From CAYUVH01 sp964448135 (GTDB lineage Bacteria; Verrucomicrobiota; Verrucomicrobiia; Limisphaerales; UBA8199), in the NCBI GenBank assembly GCA_964448135.1, contig CAYUVH010000006.1:62001-126000 (forward strand): a DNA stretch of 64,000 bases, written 5' to 3'. The notes beneath the pieces were generated by a model. That model ran no database searches. It was not told the DNA's origin and saw only the letters and a list, made by a program, of their open reading frames with translations. Shown one piece after another: positions 45,894-54,000 of this stretch (within the stretch, counting starts at the first letter, position 1; each line of letters starts with the position of its first letter). A program made the position numbers and the translations under genes.

Positions 45894-46169
45894 TCAGCGG
45901 GCGGTTTCCAGGCTTCGTTTCAGCATCACGGTGTCGTGGATTGCGGCAACGGTATGCGTGGCGGCGGCGATGCCGGTGGCATGGTGCAGGCGACCGCGCA
46001 GCCCGGCCAGCGAGCGGTTCAAGGCGGCGATGGCGCCGTGGATTTCGCGGCCCATGCCGCACATGTGCCACCGGAGCTTGCGGTCGCGGCAAAGACAGAT
46101 CAGGTGGAGGGAGATCCGGCCGGAGCGGCTGCCGGCCAGTTTCAGCTGGAGGTTTTGGAAAGTTCTCAT
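45894..46169 (-). CDS. Small basic protein of 91 residues
   Basis: A 91-residue frame rich in Arg, His and Ala (MRTFQNLQLKLAGSRSG at the start, with Cys in LICLCRD and HMCGMG). I recognise no family. Its ATG is exactly the 14th base after the first base of a family 2 -10 box, the same position as for the 187-residue gene at 50937, and it precedes the FecR-barrel gene by 70 bases. It could be a leaderless small gene that heads the operon, or part of the leader of the barrel mRNA. Confidence 0.5.
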   Translation of the reverse strand: MRTFQNLQLKLAGSRSGRISLHLICLCRDRKLRWHMCGMGREIHGAIAALNRSLAGLRGRLHHATGIAAATHTVAAIHDTVMLKRSLETAR

Positions 46170-46175
46170 GGAGAT

Positions 46176-46205
46176 GTGTCCGAGGGGACTGAAGGCAATC
46201 TTTCA
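46176..46205 (-). promoter_or_regulatory. Family 2 ECF-type promoter for the FecR-barrel operon
   Basis: TGAAAGATT, 14 bases, CGGACAC on the minus strand. The predicted start matches the ATG at 46169. Confidence 0.75.
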
Positions 46206-46227
46206 ACAAATCGCGCCTTGCGGGCGG

Positions 46228-46278
46228 AAGAAAAGCCGGCGGGTTTCGGGCCTGCGAAACGAGGCCCAAAACCCGCCG
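46228..46278 (-). terminator. Intrinsic terminator after the 172-residue gene
   Basis: A stem of GGCGGGTTTTGGGCCT with AGGCCCGAAACCCGCC (one G-T mismatch) and a T-run on the minus strand, 17 bases past the stop of the gene ending at 46295 and ahead of the family 2 promoter. Confidence 0.8.
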
Positions 46279-46294
46279 TTGAAACATAGGTCGC

Positions 46295-46813
46295 TCAAGG
46301 CTGGGTCAGATGCAGGCGGAAGAACCGTTTTGGAGTCGTGGCGAGCACAACCACCTGATATTTGCCGTCACTGATCTGCGGCGTGCCGGGCGCAGCAGAC
46401 CACGGGAAGCCGTTTCCGAGGCCGTCTGCCTGTTCCAGGATGTAGCCGCTGGCAGTGATTGGCCACCGGATCAACAGCCCGCCATTCACTGCTTTGGCCT
46501 CAAGACCGGGCGGTTCCGGCTGTGGGGTGGCCTTGAGCAGCGCCGCTGGGGACCAAAAGCCGCCCGTGACAGCAAAGTTGCCGCCGCGCATCGGCCCACC
46601 GCCCGCTTCGAACTGGCCGAGCGTACCGCTCAACACGTATTGCCCGTTCCGGCAGATGCCGCCCCCACTGGCGATCCTGGACCATTTGATGGCGTAAGCA
46701 GCCCGCGCTTCAATCAGCCCGCCACCAAGGAGCACTGCGGCCAGGACGGCGACAGAACTCAAGACTCTCGCGGACTTCGCGCGGAGTGCGGTTGTTAGTG
46801 CATGGATTTTCAT
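46295..46813 (-). CDS. Exported protein of 172 residues, verrucomicrobial type
   Basis: Started at the ATG at 46813, it has a signal peptide (VLSSVAVLAAVLLGGGLIEARA). The mature part contains SGGGICRNGQYVLSGTLGQFEAGG and GGNFAVTGGFWSP, a pattern of secreted proteins common in this phylum, and a C-terminal domain LLIRWPITASGYILEQADGLG with FFRLHL at the end, a beta-sandwich tail found on many large exported proteins in the group. The same ending recurs on the neighbouring proteins (RRFFRTR, FYRASLVP). Function is unknown. No family 2 promoter was found directly upstream, so it may be co-transcribed with the gene before it (61-base gap). Confidence 0.7.
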   Translation of the reverse strand: MKIHALTTALRAKSARVLSSVAVLAAVLLGGGLIEARAAYAIKWSRIASGGGICRNGQYVLSGTLGQFEAGGGPMRGGNFAVTGGFWSPAALLKATPQPEPPGLEAKAVNGGLLIRWPITASGYILEQADGLGNGFPWSAAPGTPQISDGKYQVVVLATTPKRFFRLHLTQP

Positions 46814-46874
46814 GGTTGTTCGCAACTTGGAGTTTTCGATCTCGCATTTCATCGCTTCAGCTTTGATCCAATTT

Positions 46875-48617
46875 TCACGGTTTGATGATCATCACGTTGA
46901 ATGCGCGGCCAGCCGGCATGGCGAGGCCGGTGTTCTCGTGATAAATCGTCCACCTGCTTCCGTTGTACCAGACGCCCACGGCGGCGGGCTCGTAGGGAGT
47001 CGACGAGTTGTCCGCACTGAAGTTGTGCGTTACCAGCAGAATGGCGTTCGGGTCGCCATTGGCCAGCGGGTGATCAATGGTGGTGATGTGACCGGTGATG
47101 TTGGCTGCGGAGCTGCGATGAATGAACACCGGCCCCAGCGATCCGACTCCGGCGCCAGCCACGCGAATCGCTCCGTCGCCACGCAGGTCCAGCGTGGTGG
47201 TCGCGCCCTGAATCATCACGCCGTTTTGAGCCCGCACGGCAAACTGGTTATTGGCGGTGGAGGGAAAATCCGCGTTCTGTGAATCGCTCCAGACGAATGA
47301 ACCGTCGTGCATAGCCCTGGCACGGCTGCCGGCGGCCAGACTTGCGGAACCCATGGCCATGTTGTTGCTGCCGCCAGGAACGGTGGCGTAGTTGCCAAAG
47401 GCGGTGTTGAACACGCCGCCACCCACGGTGCCCTGTAATCCGGTCGCCTGATTCCTTGTCCCGCCGGCCACAACCGACGCATTGCCCGCGACAAGGTTGT
47501 CATTCCCGCCGCCGATGAAGGCGGAATCCACGTTCGTGGCGCGGTTGTTAATACCGCCACAGATAGTGATATAATGTGTGAGTCCGTCGCTGGTCTCGCC
47601 GATTTTGTTTTCCCAGCCGCCGCCGATGAAACACTCGCGACCCTCGACCAAGTTTCCAACTCCGCCGACAATGGCACTGTGGTCGTTGGCAATGATGTTG
47701 GGATGGGGCGTGTAAGGAGCATGAGGCTCCGTGCCGCCTCCGCCGCAAATGACGGAGCCGGCCCCTGCCGGGATGTTGTTGATGATATCACCACCAATCA
47801 GATTCGCGCCATTAGGAACCCCAGGACGCGGAACGCAGCGCATCACGGTTTCGCCCTGAACTTTGAGCACCAGTGGCAAACTGTTGCCCCACGGCGTTCC
47901 CAGGAAACTGCCAGCGGTGACATTGTCGTTTCCGCTCAACTTCCAGAAGTTCTGCAAGCAGGGCAGTTCGCACGGAGCCACGCCACCAATGGTGGTCGCA
48001 TTGACATTCGCCAACTGCGAGCCGTCGCCGACGAACACGTTGCCAGGATTGCTGAGCGTCAGCGGGCTGCTGAAGACGCCGGTGAGCATTCCAGTCGGCA
48101 TCGTGCCGGTCAAACTGCTCGCCGGAATCGGGCCCACGACGCTTTGTGCGACCGCCGCCAGCGGCGCGGCGGTGATGGGTTGCATCGGCAGGAGCGCGCT
48201 GAATTCCCCGTTGCCGTTTGGCCGCACTTCTAATTTCAAGAACGTGCCATTGACGGTGTGAACCATGCCCGTCGGCATGTTGATTGGCAGGGTGAAAAGC
48301 CCGTGGTCAACGGTGACCGTGCTGGTGCCGAGGACGACGGTGGAACAGTCGGGACAATTGGTGAACCAGCCGCAGTCGGTGCCGAAGCACGGGACGGGAG
48401 GAGTGACTGCGGAGACGCGAAAGTCAAACCGCCCATCCGCCGGGCCGCCACCAAAATCATCCAGCTTCCCCTGGTAGGTCATAATCGAGAAAGGGCTTGG
48501 CGAAGGCGGGCCGTTTTGCGCGTAAAGCTTTGGCAAGCCGGAGATCGTGAGGGCCGCCAGCCCCAGCGCGAACCCGAGACGACGAACGGAGCGGAGTGCG
48601 AGGTATTGTTTTTTCAT
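46875..48617 (-). CDS. Exported protein with Hep/Hag (YadA head-like) repeats
   Basis: A 580-residue protein. The ATG at 48617 begins a signal peptide (LGFALGLAALTISGLPKLYAQ). From about residue 330 the sequence shows repeats such as ITICGGINNRATNVDSAFIGGG and GTVGGGVFNTAFGNYATVPGG, the left-handed coil pattern of trimeric-autotransporter heads (Hep_Hag). The C-terminus is a short domain. It probably forms an adhesive or stalk-like fibre. A pseudogene at 55614 encodes the C-terminal domain usually found on such proteins, so these genes have been duplicated or shuffled here. A family 2 promoter lies about 70 bases upstream. Confidence 0.78.
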   Translation of the reverse strand: MKKQYLALRSVRRLGFALGLAALTISGLPKLYAQNGPPSPSPFSIMTYQGKLDDFGGGPADGRFDFRVSAVTPPVPCFGTDCGWFTNCPDCSTVVLGTSTVTVDHGLFTLPINMPTGMVHTVNGTFLKLEVRPNGNGEFSALLPMQPITAAPLAAVAQSVVGPIPASSLTGTMPTGMLTGVFSSPLTLSNPGNVFVGDGSQLANVNATTIGGVAPCELPCLQNFWKLSGNDNVTAGSFLGTPWGNSLPLVLKVQGETVMRCVPRPGVPNGANLIGGDIINNIPAGAGSVICGGGGTEPHAPYTPHPNIIANDHSAIVGGVGNLVEGRECFIGGGWENKIGETSDGLTHYITICGGINNRATNVDSAFIGGGNDNLVAGNASVVAGGTRNQATGLQGTVGGGVFNTAFGNYATVPGGSNNMAMGSASLAAGSRARAMHDGSFVWSDSQNADFPSTANNQFAVRAQNGVMIQGATTTLDLRGDGAIRVAGAGVGSLGPVFIHRSSAANITGHITTIDHPLANGDPNAILLVTHNFSADNSSTPYEPAAVGVWYNGSRWTIYHENTGLAMPAGRAFNVMIIKP

Positions 48618-48684
48618 GGTGAATATTTGATCCGATGTTTTTGTTTCGTTGCGCAGGTCCAAACCAGGTTTGGCTGCCAGGATG

Positions 48685-48714
48685 GAGTCCGAGGAGGCGG
48701 GTTGAATTCTTTCA
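48685..48714 (-). promoter_or_regulatory. Family 2 ECF-type promoter for the Hep/Hag gene
   Basis: TGAAAGAAT, 14 bases, CGGACTC on the minus strand. Leader of about 60 bases to the ATG at 48617. Confidence 0.75.
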
Positions 48715-48733
48715 AAGATTCTTGAGCGCACCG

Positions 48734-48782
48734 CAAAAAGAAAAAGCGGGTCTGGGACGCCGGTCGCGCACCCAGACCCGCT
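48734..48782 (-). terminator. Intrinsic terminator after the HYR/DUF642-like gene
   Basis: A perfect 12-bp stem AGCGGGTCTGGG / CCCAGACCCGCT and a long T-run on the minus strand, 26 bases past the stop codon at 48809. Confidence 0.9.
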
Positions 48783-48808
48783 GTGCGGAGTCGCAGGCAA
48801 ATCCGGGA

Positions 48809-50158
48809 TTATCGGGTTCGGAAGAACCGCCGCGGGCCGGCGGCCTCCGTTGTGTAAGGACTCGTGGCGCCAGGAACGTCCAGGTAAGGCCCGTAGACGT
48901 CGGGCGCGGACTGGAGAATACCGCAACTCCACTCTACCGTGATCGTGGGCTTGATCCGCAGGCCCGGATCTCTGCAGCAATCGCTCACGCGGACGTCGTC
49001 GAGGTTGACGAAGCTCAACGCAGGATCGTCCATGGTGGAGAACACCAATGTCGCGGTCGTTGCCAAAGGCGGCGCAACGAAGCTGAACTCCTTCCGCTCC
49101 CAGGATATGTTGGCGCTCTCCGTGCTCAAATTGAATGCGCGAGCCATTCCGCCGACGATGACGCTAAGCGAAGCCATGCCATTGCGGCCGCGCTCCCGCG
49201 ACGTTCCCATCATGAAGCTGACGCGATAGGATTTGCCGGGGACGACCCCGAAGGTCTGTTGAATGCCGCCGCCCCCTGCCACTGTCGGCGCCAGATCGAG
49301 CAAGAAATTGCCGTCCGCCGCCGTCCCGGTGTTTACTGCGATGGGCGCCGCGACCGGGTTATAATACTCCACGCCGTTCAGCAAGGTCGTCCAGCCGGCG
49401 ATGACGGAGTTGCCGCCGGGCAGCGGAACGTAGCCGTCCGGCACACCGGGTGATTCAAAGCTGCCATTGACCAGCAGGTTTGTGGAGCAACCGCTGCTGC
49501 AATTCGTGCACCCATTGGCCGGCGGCGGGCAATTCGGGTCGGACAGTACCGTGACCATGAAGCTGCAATGGTCGGTCTGGCCTCCAGCGCTGGCCCAGAC
49601 ATCCACAGTATGGTTGCCAAGCGTGAAGCAGGAGCCGGACAAGGGCGAGGTGGTGACGACGACATTGGTGGGGTTGCAGGGATTCTCACCCCAGGTGGAG
49701 TAATAAACCGGAACGCAATTGCTGCCGCAGGACAGGTAGCGAACGAGGTTGGTGGAACAGTGAGCGATGGGGCAATTGGTTGGCGGAGGCGGTGGGCAAT
49801 TTGTCGTCACGTTGATGGTGAAGGCACAGGACTCTACGTGACCATCGCTGAATCGAGCCGAGCAGACGACCGGATGCGTACCCGGACCGAATGAACTTCC
49901 CGGCGGGGTGCTATACAGGATGGATACACCCTGATTGCAGATGTTGGTGGCAGAAGCCTGGTAGAACACGGGCACGGAAATCGCGCCACAGATATTCGTC
50001 ACGATGCTCGGCGGACAGAAAATCTGATATTCACACGATTGTGCCAAAGCGCTGGCGGCGGAAACGGCAAGCAACGCGCCTAAAATCAGGCGCCCGAACC
50101 TGCGGACGGCCAGGTGGTTGAGCTTATGGGCAGGGAACGAGGTGGATTTTGTGTTCAT
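48809..50158 (-). CDS. Cys-rich exported protein with HYR- and DUF642-like domains
   Basis: A 449-residue protein with a signal peptide (LILGALLAVSAASALAQ). Residues about 40-115 and 140-215 are HYR-like modules (an immunoglobulin-type fold) with VFYQASATNICNQG and a C-x-F-x-V-x-V ending (CAFTINVTT, CSFMVTVLS). Residues about 230-395 look like a DUF642/carbohydrate-binding beta-sandwich (LLVNGSFESPGVPDGYVPLPG then ITW-like strands). The final domain ends RRFFRTR. It is likely an extracellular matrix or sugar-binding protein. A family 2 promoter is upstream with a GGAAGA ribosome site before the ATG, and a strong terminator follows. Confidence 0.8.
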   Translation of the reverse strand: MNTKSTSFPAHKLNHLAVRRFGRLILGALLAVSAASALAQSCEYQIFCPPSIVTNICGAISVPVFYQASATNICNQGVSILYSTPPGSSFGPGTHPVVCSARFSDGHVESCAFTINVTTNCPPPPPTNCPIAHCSTNLVRYLSCGSNCVPVYYSTWGENPCNPTNVVVTTSPLSGSCFTLGNHTVDVWASAGGQTDHCSFMVTVLSDPNCPPPANGCTNCSSGCSTNLLVNGSFESPGVPDGYVPLPGGNSVIAGWTTLLNGVEYYNPVAAPIAVNTGTAADGNFLLDLAPTVAGGGGIQQTFGVVPGKSYRVSFMMGTSRERGRNGMASLSVIVGGMARAFNLSTESANISWERKEFSFVAPPLATTATLVFSTMDDPALSFVNLDDVRVSDCCRDPGLRIKPTITVEWSCGILQSAPDVYGPYLDVPGATSPYTTEAAGPRRFFRTR

Positions 50159-50222
50159 GAGATCTTCCAGTGTTTTGATTTTTTAGTCACCACCCCAGCA
50201 CGTCCGGCGGGCGGCTGGAGAT

Positions 50223-50252
50223 GAATCCGCGCGCAGCCGTCGTAATCTTTCA
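50223..50252 (-). promoter_or_regulatory. Family 2 ECF-type promoter for the HYR/DUF642-like gene
   Basis: TGAAAGATT, 14 bases, CGGATTC on the minus strand. Leader of about 58 bases. Confidence 0.78.
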
Positions 50253-50273
50253 GACAATTTTCAACCGCATTTC

Positions 50274-50319
50274 AAAAAAGAAGCGCGGGTTTGGCCGCTT
50301 GCGCGTGCTCAAACCCGCT
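50274..50319 (-). terminator. Intrinsic terminator after the 187-residue gene
   Basis: Stem GCGGGTTTG / CAAACCCGC with a 15-base loop and a TTCTTTTTT run on the minus strand. It overlaps the flank of the next family 2 promoter. Confidence 0.8.
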
Positions 50320-50373
50320 GACCGGGGCGAGATGGGAGGTGAGATGTATTGGTGGGGCTGTGTCTGGACGGTC

Positions 50374-50937
50374 TCAAGCGGCCACGTGAGGTTTTGCAAA
50401 CGGTTGAGGTTGCATCCGCCGGAGCACGTCGGAATCTTTCAGCGAATCGAGCGGGGGACGGCGGAAATTGAGTCGCGGATTGAATTGGACCACCGGAGCG
50501 AACTCGATTTCGAGTGATGGTGGGGAGGCCGGCGTGGGGAGATGCCGTTTTCCCAATGACCTAAAGACCACCACGGCAAGCGAGATCAGGGCAAAACCCG
50601 CAGCGATGACGGTTGGCTGCTCGTTCCGAACCAGGTGAGGCGCCCCATACTGCACGCAGTCCCGCACCTCCCACCAAAAGTGATGCAACGTGAGATTGAG
50701 TTCCCCCCAAAGACTTTGCCGGCGCGGCGCAACCGGAAAGCCTGGCGGGCGAAAATTGACGTTTGCCGCGACGAATCCCGCGGGCCGGTTAGTTGAAAGC
50801 GGCGCGCAGGCAATCAAGGCTTGAGTCCGTGACGCTGTGCCGAAGAGCGACAGGGAGATGGCCAGCAACAAGAGCGACCATGACCGGGTGGGTTTGACGG
50901 CGACTCGTGAGTTTGTGATTGGACTGGTAGTTTTCAT
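50374..50937 (-). CDS. Membrane protein of 187 residues, unknown
   Basis: A signal-like helix (SLLLLAISLSLFGTASR) and a second helix near 112-130 (TVIAAGFALISLAVVVFRSLG) flank a periplasmic loop; the C-terminal 55 residues are Pro-rich. I recognise no family. The ATG coincides with the predicted transcription start of a family 2 promoter (leaderless). A sixth copy of the family 2 motif occurs inside the last codons of the gene, where the protein reads SLKDSDVLRRM. Confidence 0.7.
   Translation of the reverse strand: MKTTSPITNSRVAVKPTRSWSLLLLAISLSLFGTASRTQALIACAPLSTNRPAGFVAANVNFRPPGFPVAPRRQSLWGELNLTLHHFWWEVRDCVQYGAPHLVRNEQPTVIAAGFALISLAVVVFRSLGKRHLPTPASPPSLEIEFAPVVQFNPRLNFRRPPLDSLKDSDVLRRMQPQPFAKPHVAA
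50412..50441 (-). promoter_or_regulatory. Possible internal family 2 promoter
   Basis: Inside the coding region: TGAAAGATT, 14 bases, CGGATGC on the minus strand. It matches the -35 block exactly and the -10 at six of seven positions. It could be a second start for the gene downstream or a chance of codon use. Confidence 0.4.
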
Positions 50938-50943
50938 GAATAT

Positions 50944-50973
50944 GTATCCGAGCCGGACAATCGGTTTCTTTCA
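50944..50973 (-). promoter_or_regulatory. Family 2 ECF-type promoter for the 187-residue gene
   Basis: TGAAAGAAA, 14 bases, CGGATAC on the minus strand. The ATG at 50937 is the 14th base from the first base of the -10 box. Confidence 0.78.
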
Positions 50974-51039
50974 GAAATTCTGATCATGCCCTGATCTGTC
51001 ATTGGGGCGTGGGCAAGTTGGTTTTTGCGAATGATTCGA

Positions 51040-51083
51040 AAGAAAAGGCCTCGATGGGTAACGGTCCCCATCAAGGCCTTTTG
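51040..51083 (-). terminator. Intrinsic terminator after the metalloprotease gene
   Basis: A 16-bp stem AAAAGGCCTTGATGGG / CCCATCGAGGCCTTTT (one mismatch) with a short loop, followed by TTTCTTT on the minus strand, 15 bases past the stop codon at 51098. Confidence 0.9.
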
Positions 51084-51097
51084 CTCTTCCGCTCGCT

Positions 51098-54000
51098 TTA
51101 CGGATTCGGATTTGCTTCCACGCGGAAGAAGCCGCACGGACCAGTCGCCTCGAACTCGGCCGTAATCTCGCCACCGGTGCCGGCCATGTCGCCGCGGACG
51201 GGAATGAACGTGCGGAGGTCCGCCGCCTGCCAGACGGTGTAGGTTCGCCCGGCGATCGTGGGCCAGGTAATCCGCACCACTCCCGGCCCGCGCTCGACAC
51301 GGGTCACACGGAAGGTCGAGGCGGCGCTGGCCGGATCGGTTCCGCTCGTGAATTCACCCGCGTCGCTCACGCCGTCGGAGTCGAAGTCGCCGCTGCCATC
51401 ACGGGCCAGCGTGCCGAACGCGCTCAACTCCCACGCGTCGGGCAGGCCGTCGCCGTCGCTGTCGTAAGGATCGTTCGCGTCCACAGCCAGGGTGACATCG
51501 GCCCACTGGACCGGATTATTGGAACTGGCGTTGTCTCCAGCGAACCAGTGCGCGTCATCACCCGGGAAATCGCAATCCAGATGCGCCACGTCCAGGCCGA
51601 GTGTCTGGCCATTCCAGCCGCCGAGCATTGCGGCATCAATTTTGAATTCAGCGGTCCACGTATCGAGATTGCAGCTCACGCGCGCGACGGCGCCCGTAGG
51701 CATGAAGTCGGGGACAAAGCTGGAGCCGTTGCCGTGTTCACCGAGCAACAATCCATCGCTGCCGATCGTGAAACGCACATCGTCCGGTTTCGGATGAATG
51801 TCGCGGCTGTGATTGGGACTGAACGCAAGCGCCACCCGGCCGGCCGGGCTCTTGCCGATCGCCAGCCCGCTCACGCAGACATGGAGTGCGCCGTCCGAAA
51901 ACACCATTCGCACTTGCGCGCTCTGGCCGCTGGCGTAGCGCAGCGAGACGGGATGGCGGTCCTCCCGATACGCCGCGTCGTCGCCGTAACCATCCAATGT
52001 GGGCGTGTTGGTCGTGAGCGCAGGAAACTTCGCCGCCACGGTGAACGACGCGCCGATCGAAGCGGACATCTGCGAATGGTCCGCGGCGGCGAGCGTCGCG
52101 GTGTAGTTGCCGGGGCGCAAATCGCGCAACAACCATTCGCGGTCGGCGCCGGTCCGGTTCACCGGGCCGTTGAGCGACCAGGTCAGCGCCGAGCCCGGCA
52201 ACACACCGTCCTCGGCGTCATCGGCGTGACCGCGCAACAGTACATCCTCCCCGGCGCAAACCCGGGGAGAGGGTCCGCTGCTTCGGCCGCGCGCGGTTTC
52301 AATGGTTATTTCCGGCTGCGGTGGCTTGGAAGCGACGGTGAACGGCGCCGACGTGGCGATGCCGGTTGCGATGCCATCGCTCGCAAGCACCTGGATCAAA
52401 CAGGCGCTGCCGCCCGGCAGGCTGGCAGTTGAAAGCGCCAGTTCAGTCGCAAGGGTGTTTTCGGTGAGGACCTGCCAGGTCGCGCCGTTGTTGTGAGAGT
52501 AACGAATGGTGTAACGCAATGTCCGACCTTCCGGATCCGCGCCCGTCCAGCGCGGCGCGAACATCGGACCGATGATCTCGTTTGCGCCGGGTGAAAGGAT
52601 GTGAACGACGGGCGCGCCGCCACCGCCTTCGAGCGACGCCAGCGAGGAGTTGGGGCGGTTGTTGTCGGTCAGTTCCAATTTCGTTGCTGCCGGATTTGCC
52701 GGCACAATGGCGGCGAGAACATAGCCCCCGGCTTCGGTGGCCTTGAAGGCAATTACCGGCACGGAGGCAAGTATCTGCCCACCCGCATCGCGGACGATCA
52801 GCGTGTAAAGATTCCGGTTGCCACCGCTCAATTTCATGCGGTCCGCGGCGCGCGTGGCGCTGGCAGCGTCCGGAAATTGAACGGCGTTGATGAGTTTCGC
52901 CTGGCCGCCGGGTTTGATCATCCCCATCACGAGGGATTGCGCGGAGTAATTGGTCCCGCCCACCCCAGCGGAACCAACCGATTCGCGGTGGACAAGGCTC
53001 AGGCGGGCCCCGGCGGGGATGAGATCAATGTCGTTGAAGACTCCCTTCCAGGTGTAATCCGAGGGCCAGCGCGGTTTGGAAACGAGGTGGGCGTAGGACA
53101 TCAGATCGCCCGCGTTGCCGGGAAGAATGAGCGTGCGCGTGATTGGGTTCAGCCCCAGGTAACTGGATGCACCGGGAGTGATGTCGCAGCCGTAGGGATA
53201 GCCCGGATCAGTATCCTCAGGAACGCCCACGGGACAATTCACGTGATCCCGGCCGTAATTGTGACCGAGTTCATGCGCGAAGGTCACCCCGCCGAGAGGA
53301 TTGTTGATGCCGCTACCGCCGAGTTGCAATTGCGCGATCAATACATCGCCGTCGATGGACATGCCATTGGCTTGTTGAGTAGAAAAAGGCCAGAAGAGGC
53401 AGGCCCGGTGCGTCCGCGCGTTCAAATCATCGGCGCGGTCGGGGTCGTCGCCAAAGGTGTTTCTTTCCCACAATTTCCAGAGCACGCAAATCATGTCGTC
53501 GTTGTCCTTCGACAATTCGTACGGCCCCATCTCCCAGGGCGGGAGACCGAACGCCGGTTCGATTTCCTCCAGCGGCTCGCCGCCGGCCCAGTGCATTTCC
53601 AGTTCACTCGCGGGCAACATCGCTTCCACCAGATCGAAGTAGGGTTGATAGCTGGGCCGGTAACGGTCACCGACGACGCCCAGCGTGGTGCGGATCGGAT
53701 GAATGATCACGCAGACCGGAGCCTTCCGCACAAAGTCCGCGGCTACCGAGGTGGAGTTGTTGGCGAGATTGGTTTCGCGAATCACCCCCGCGGGATTCAA
53801 CTGGCCGCGCAGGGTGATCGCACCCCGCAGTGTCCATTCGCGCGGCAACCGGAAAAGGAATCCCTCGTTCAACGTCGTGCGGTCGGCGGGCCGGTCAAAA
53901 ATGCGCGTGCCGCCGACGTCCCGTACCGGCTCAATCGGCGAACCCGGCAGTGCGACGCCATCCTTCTCGCCATAAAGCAACGCCATGGGCCAGCCGTCCA

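Noticed and set aside
47705..47740. TGTAAGGAG on the plus strand as another family 1 promoter
   Set aside because: No matching -10 block and it lies inside the Hep/Hag gene with no plus-strand gene downstream.
46875..48617. Prophage tail-fibre gene
   Set aside because: Signal peptide, no phage neighbours, and a Hep/Hag-type repeat favour a host exported protein.
48845..48880. TGTAAGGAC on the plus strand as another family 1 promoter
   Set aside because: No CGACC-type block 13-14 bases later, and it lies inside the HYR/DUF642-like gene on the opposite strand.
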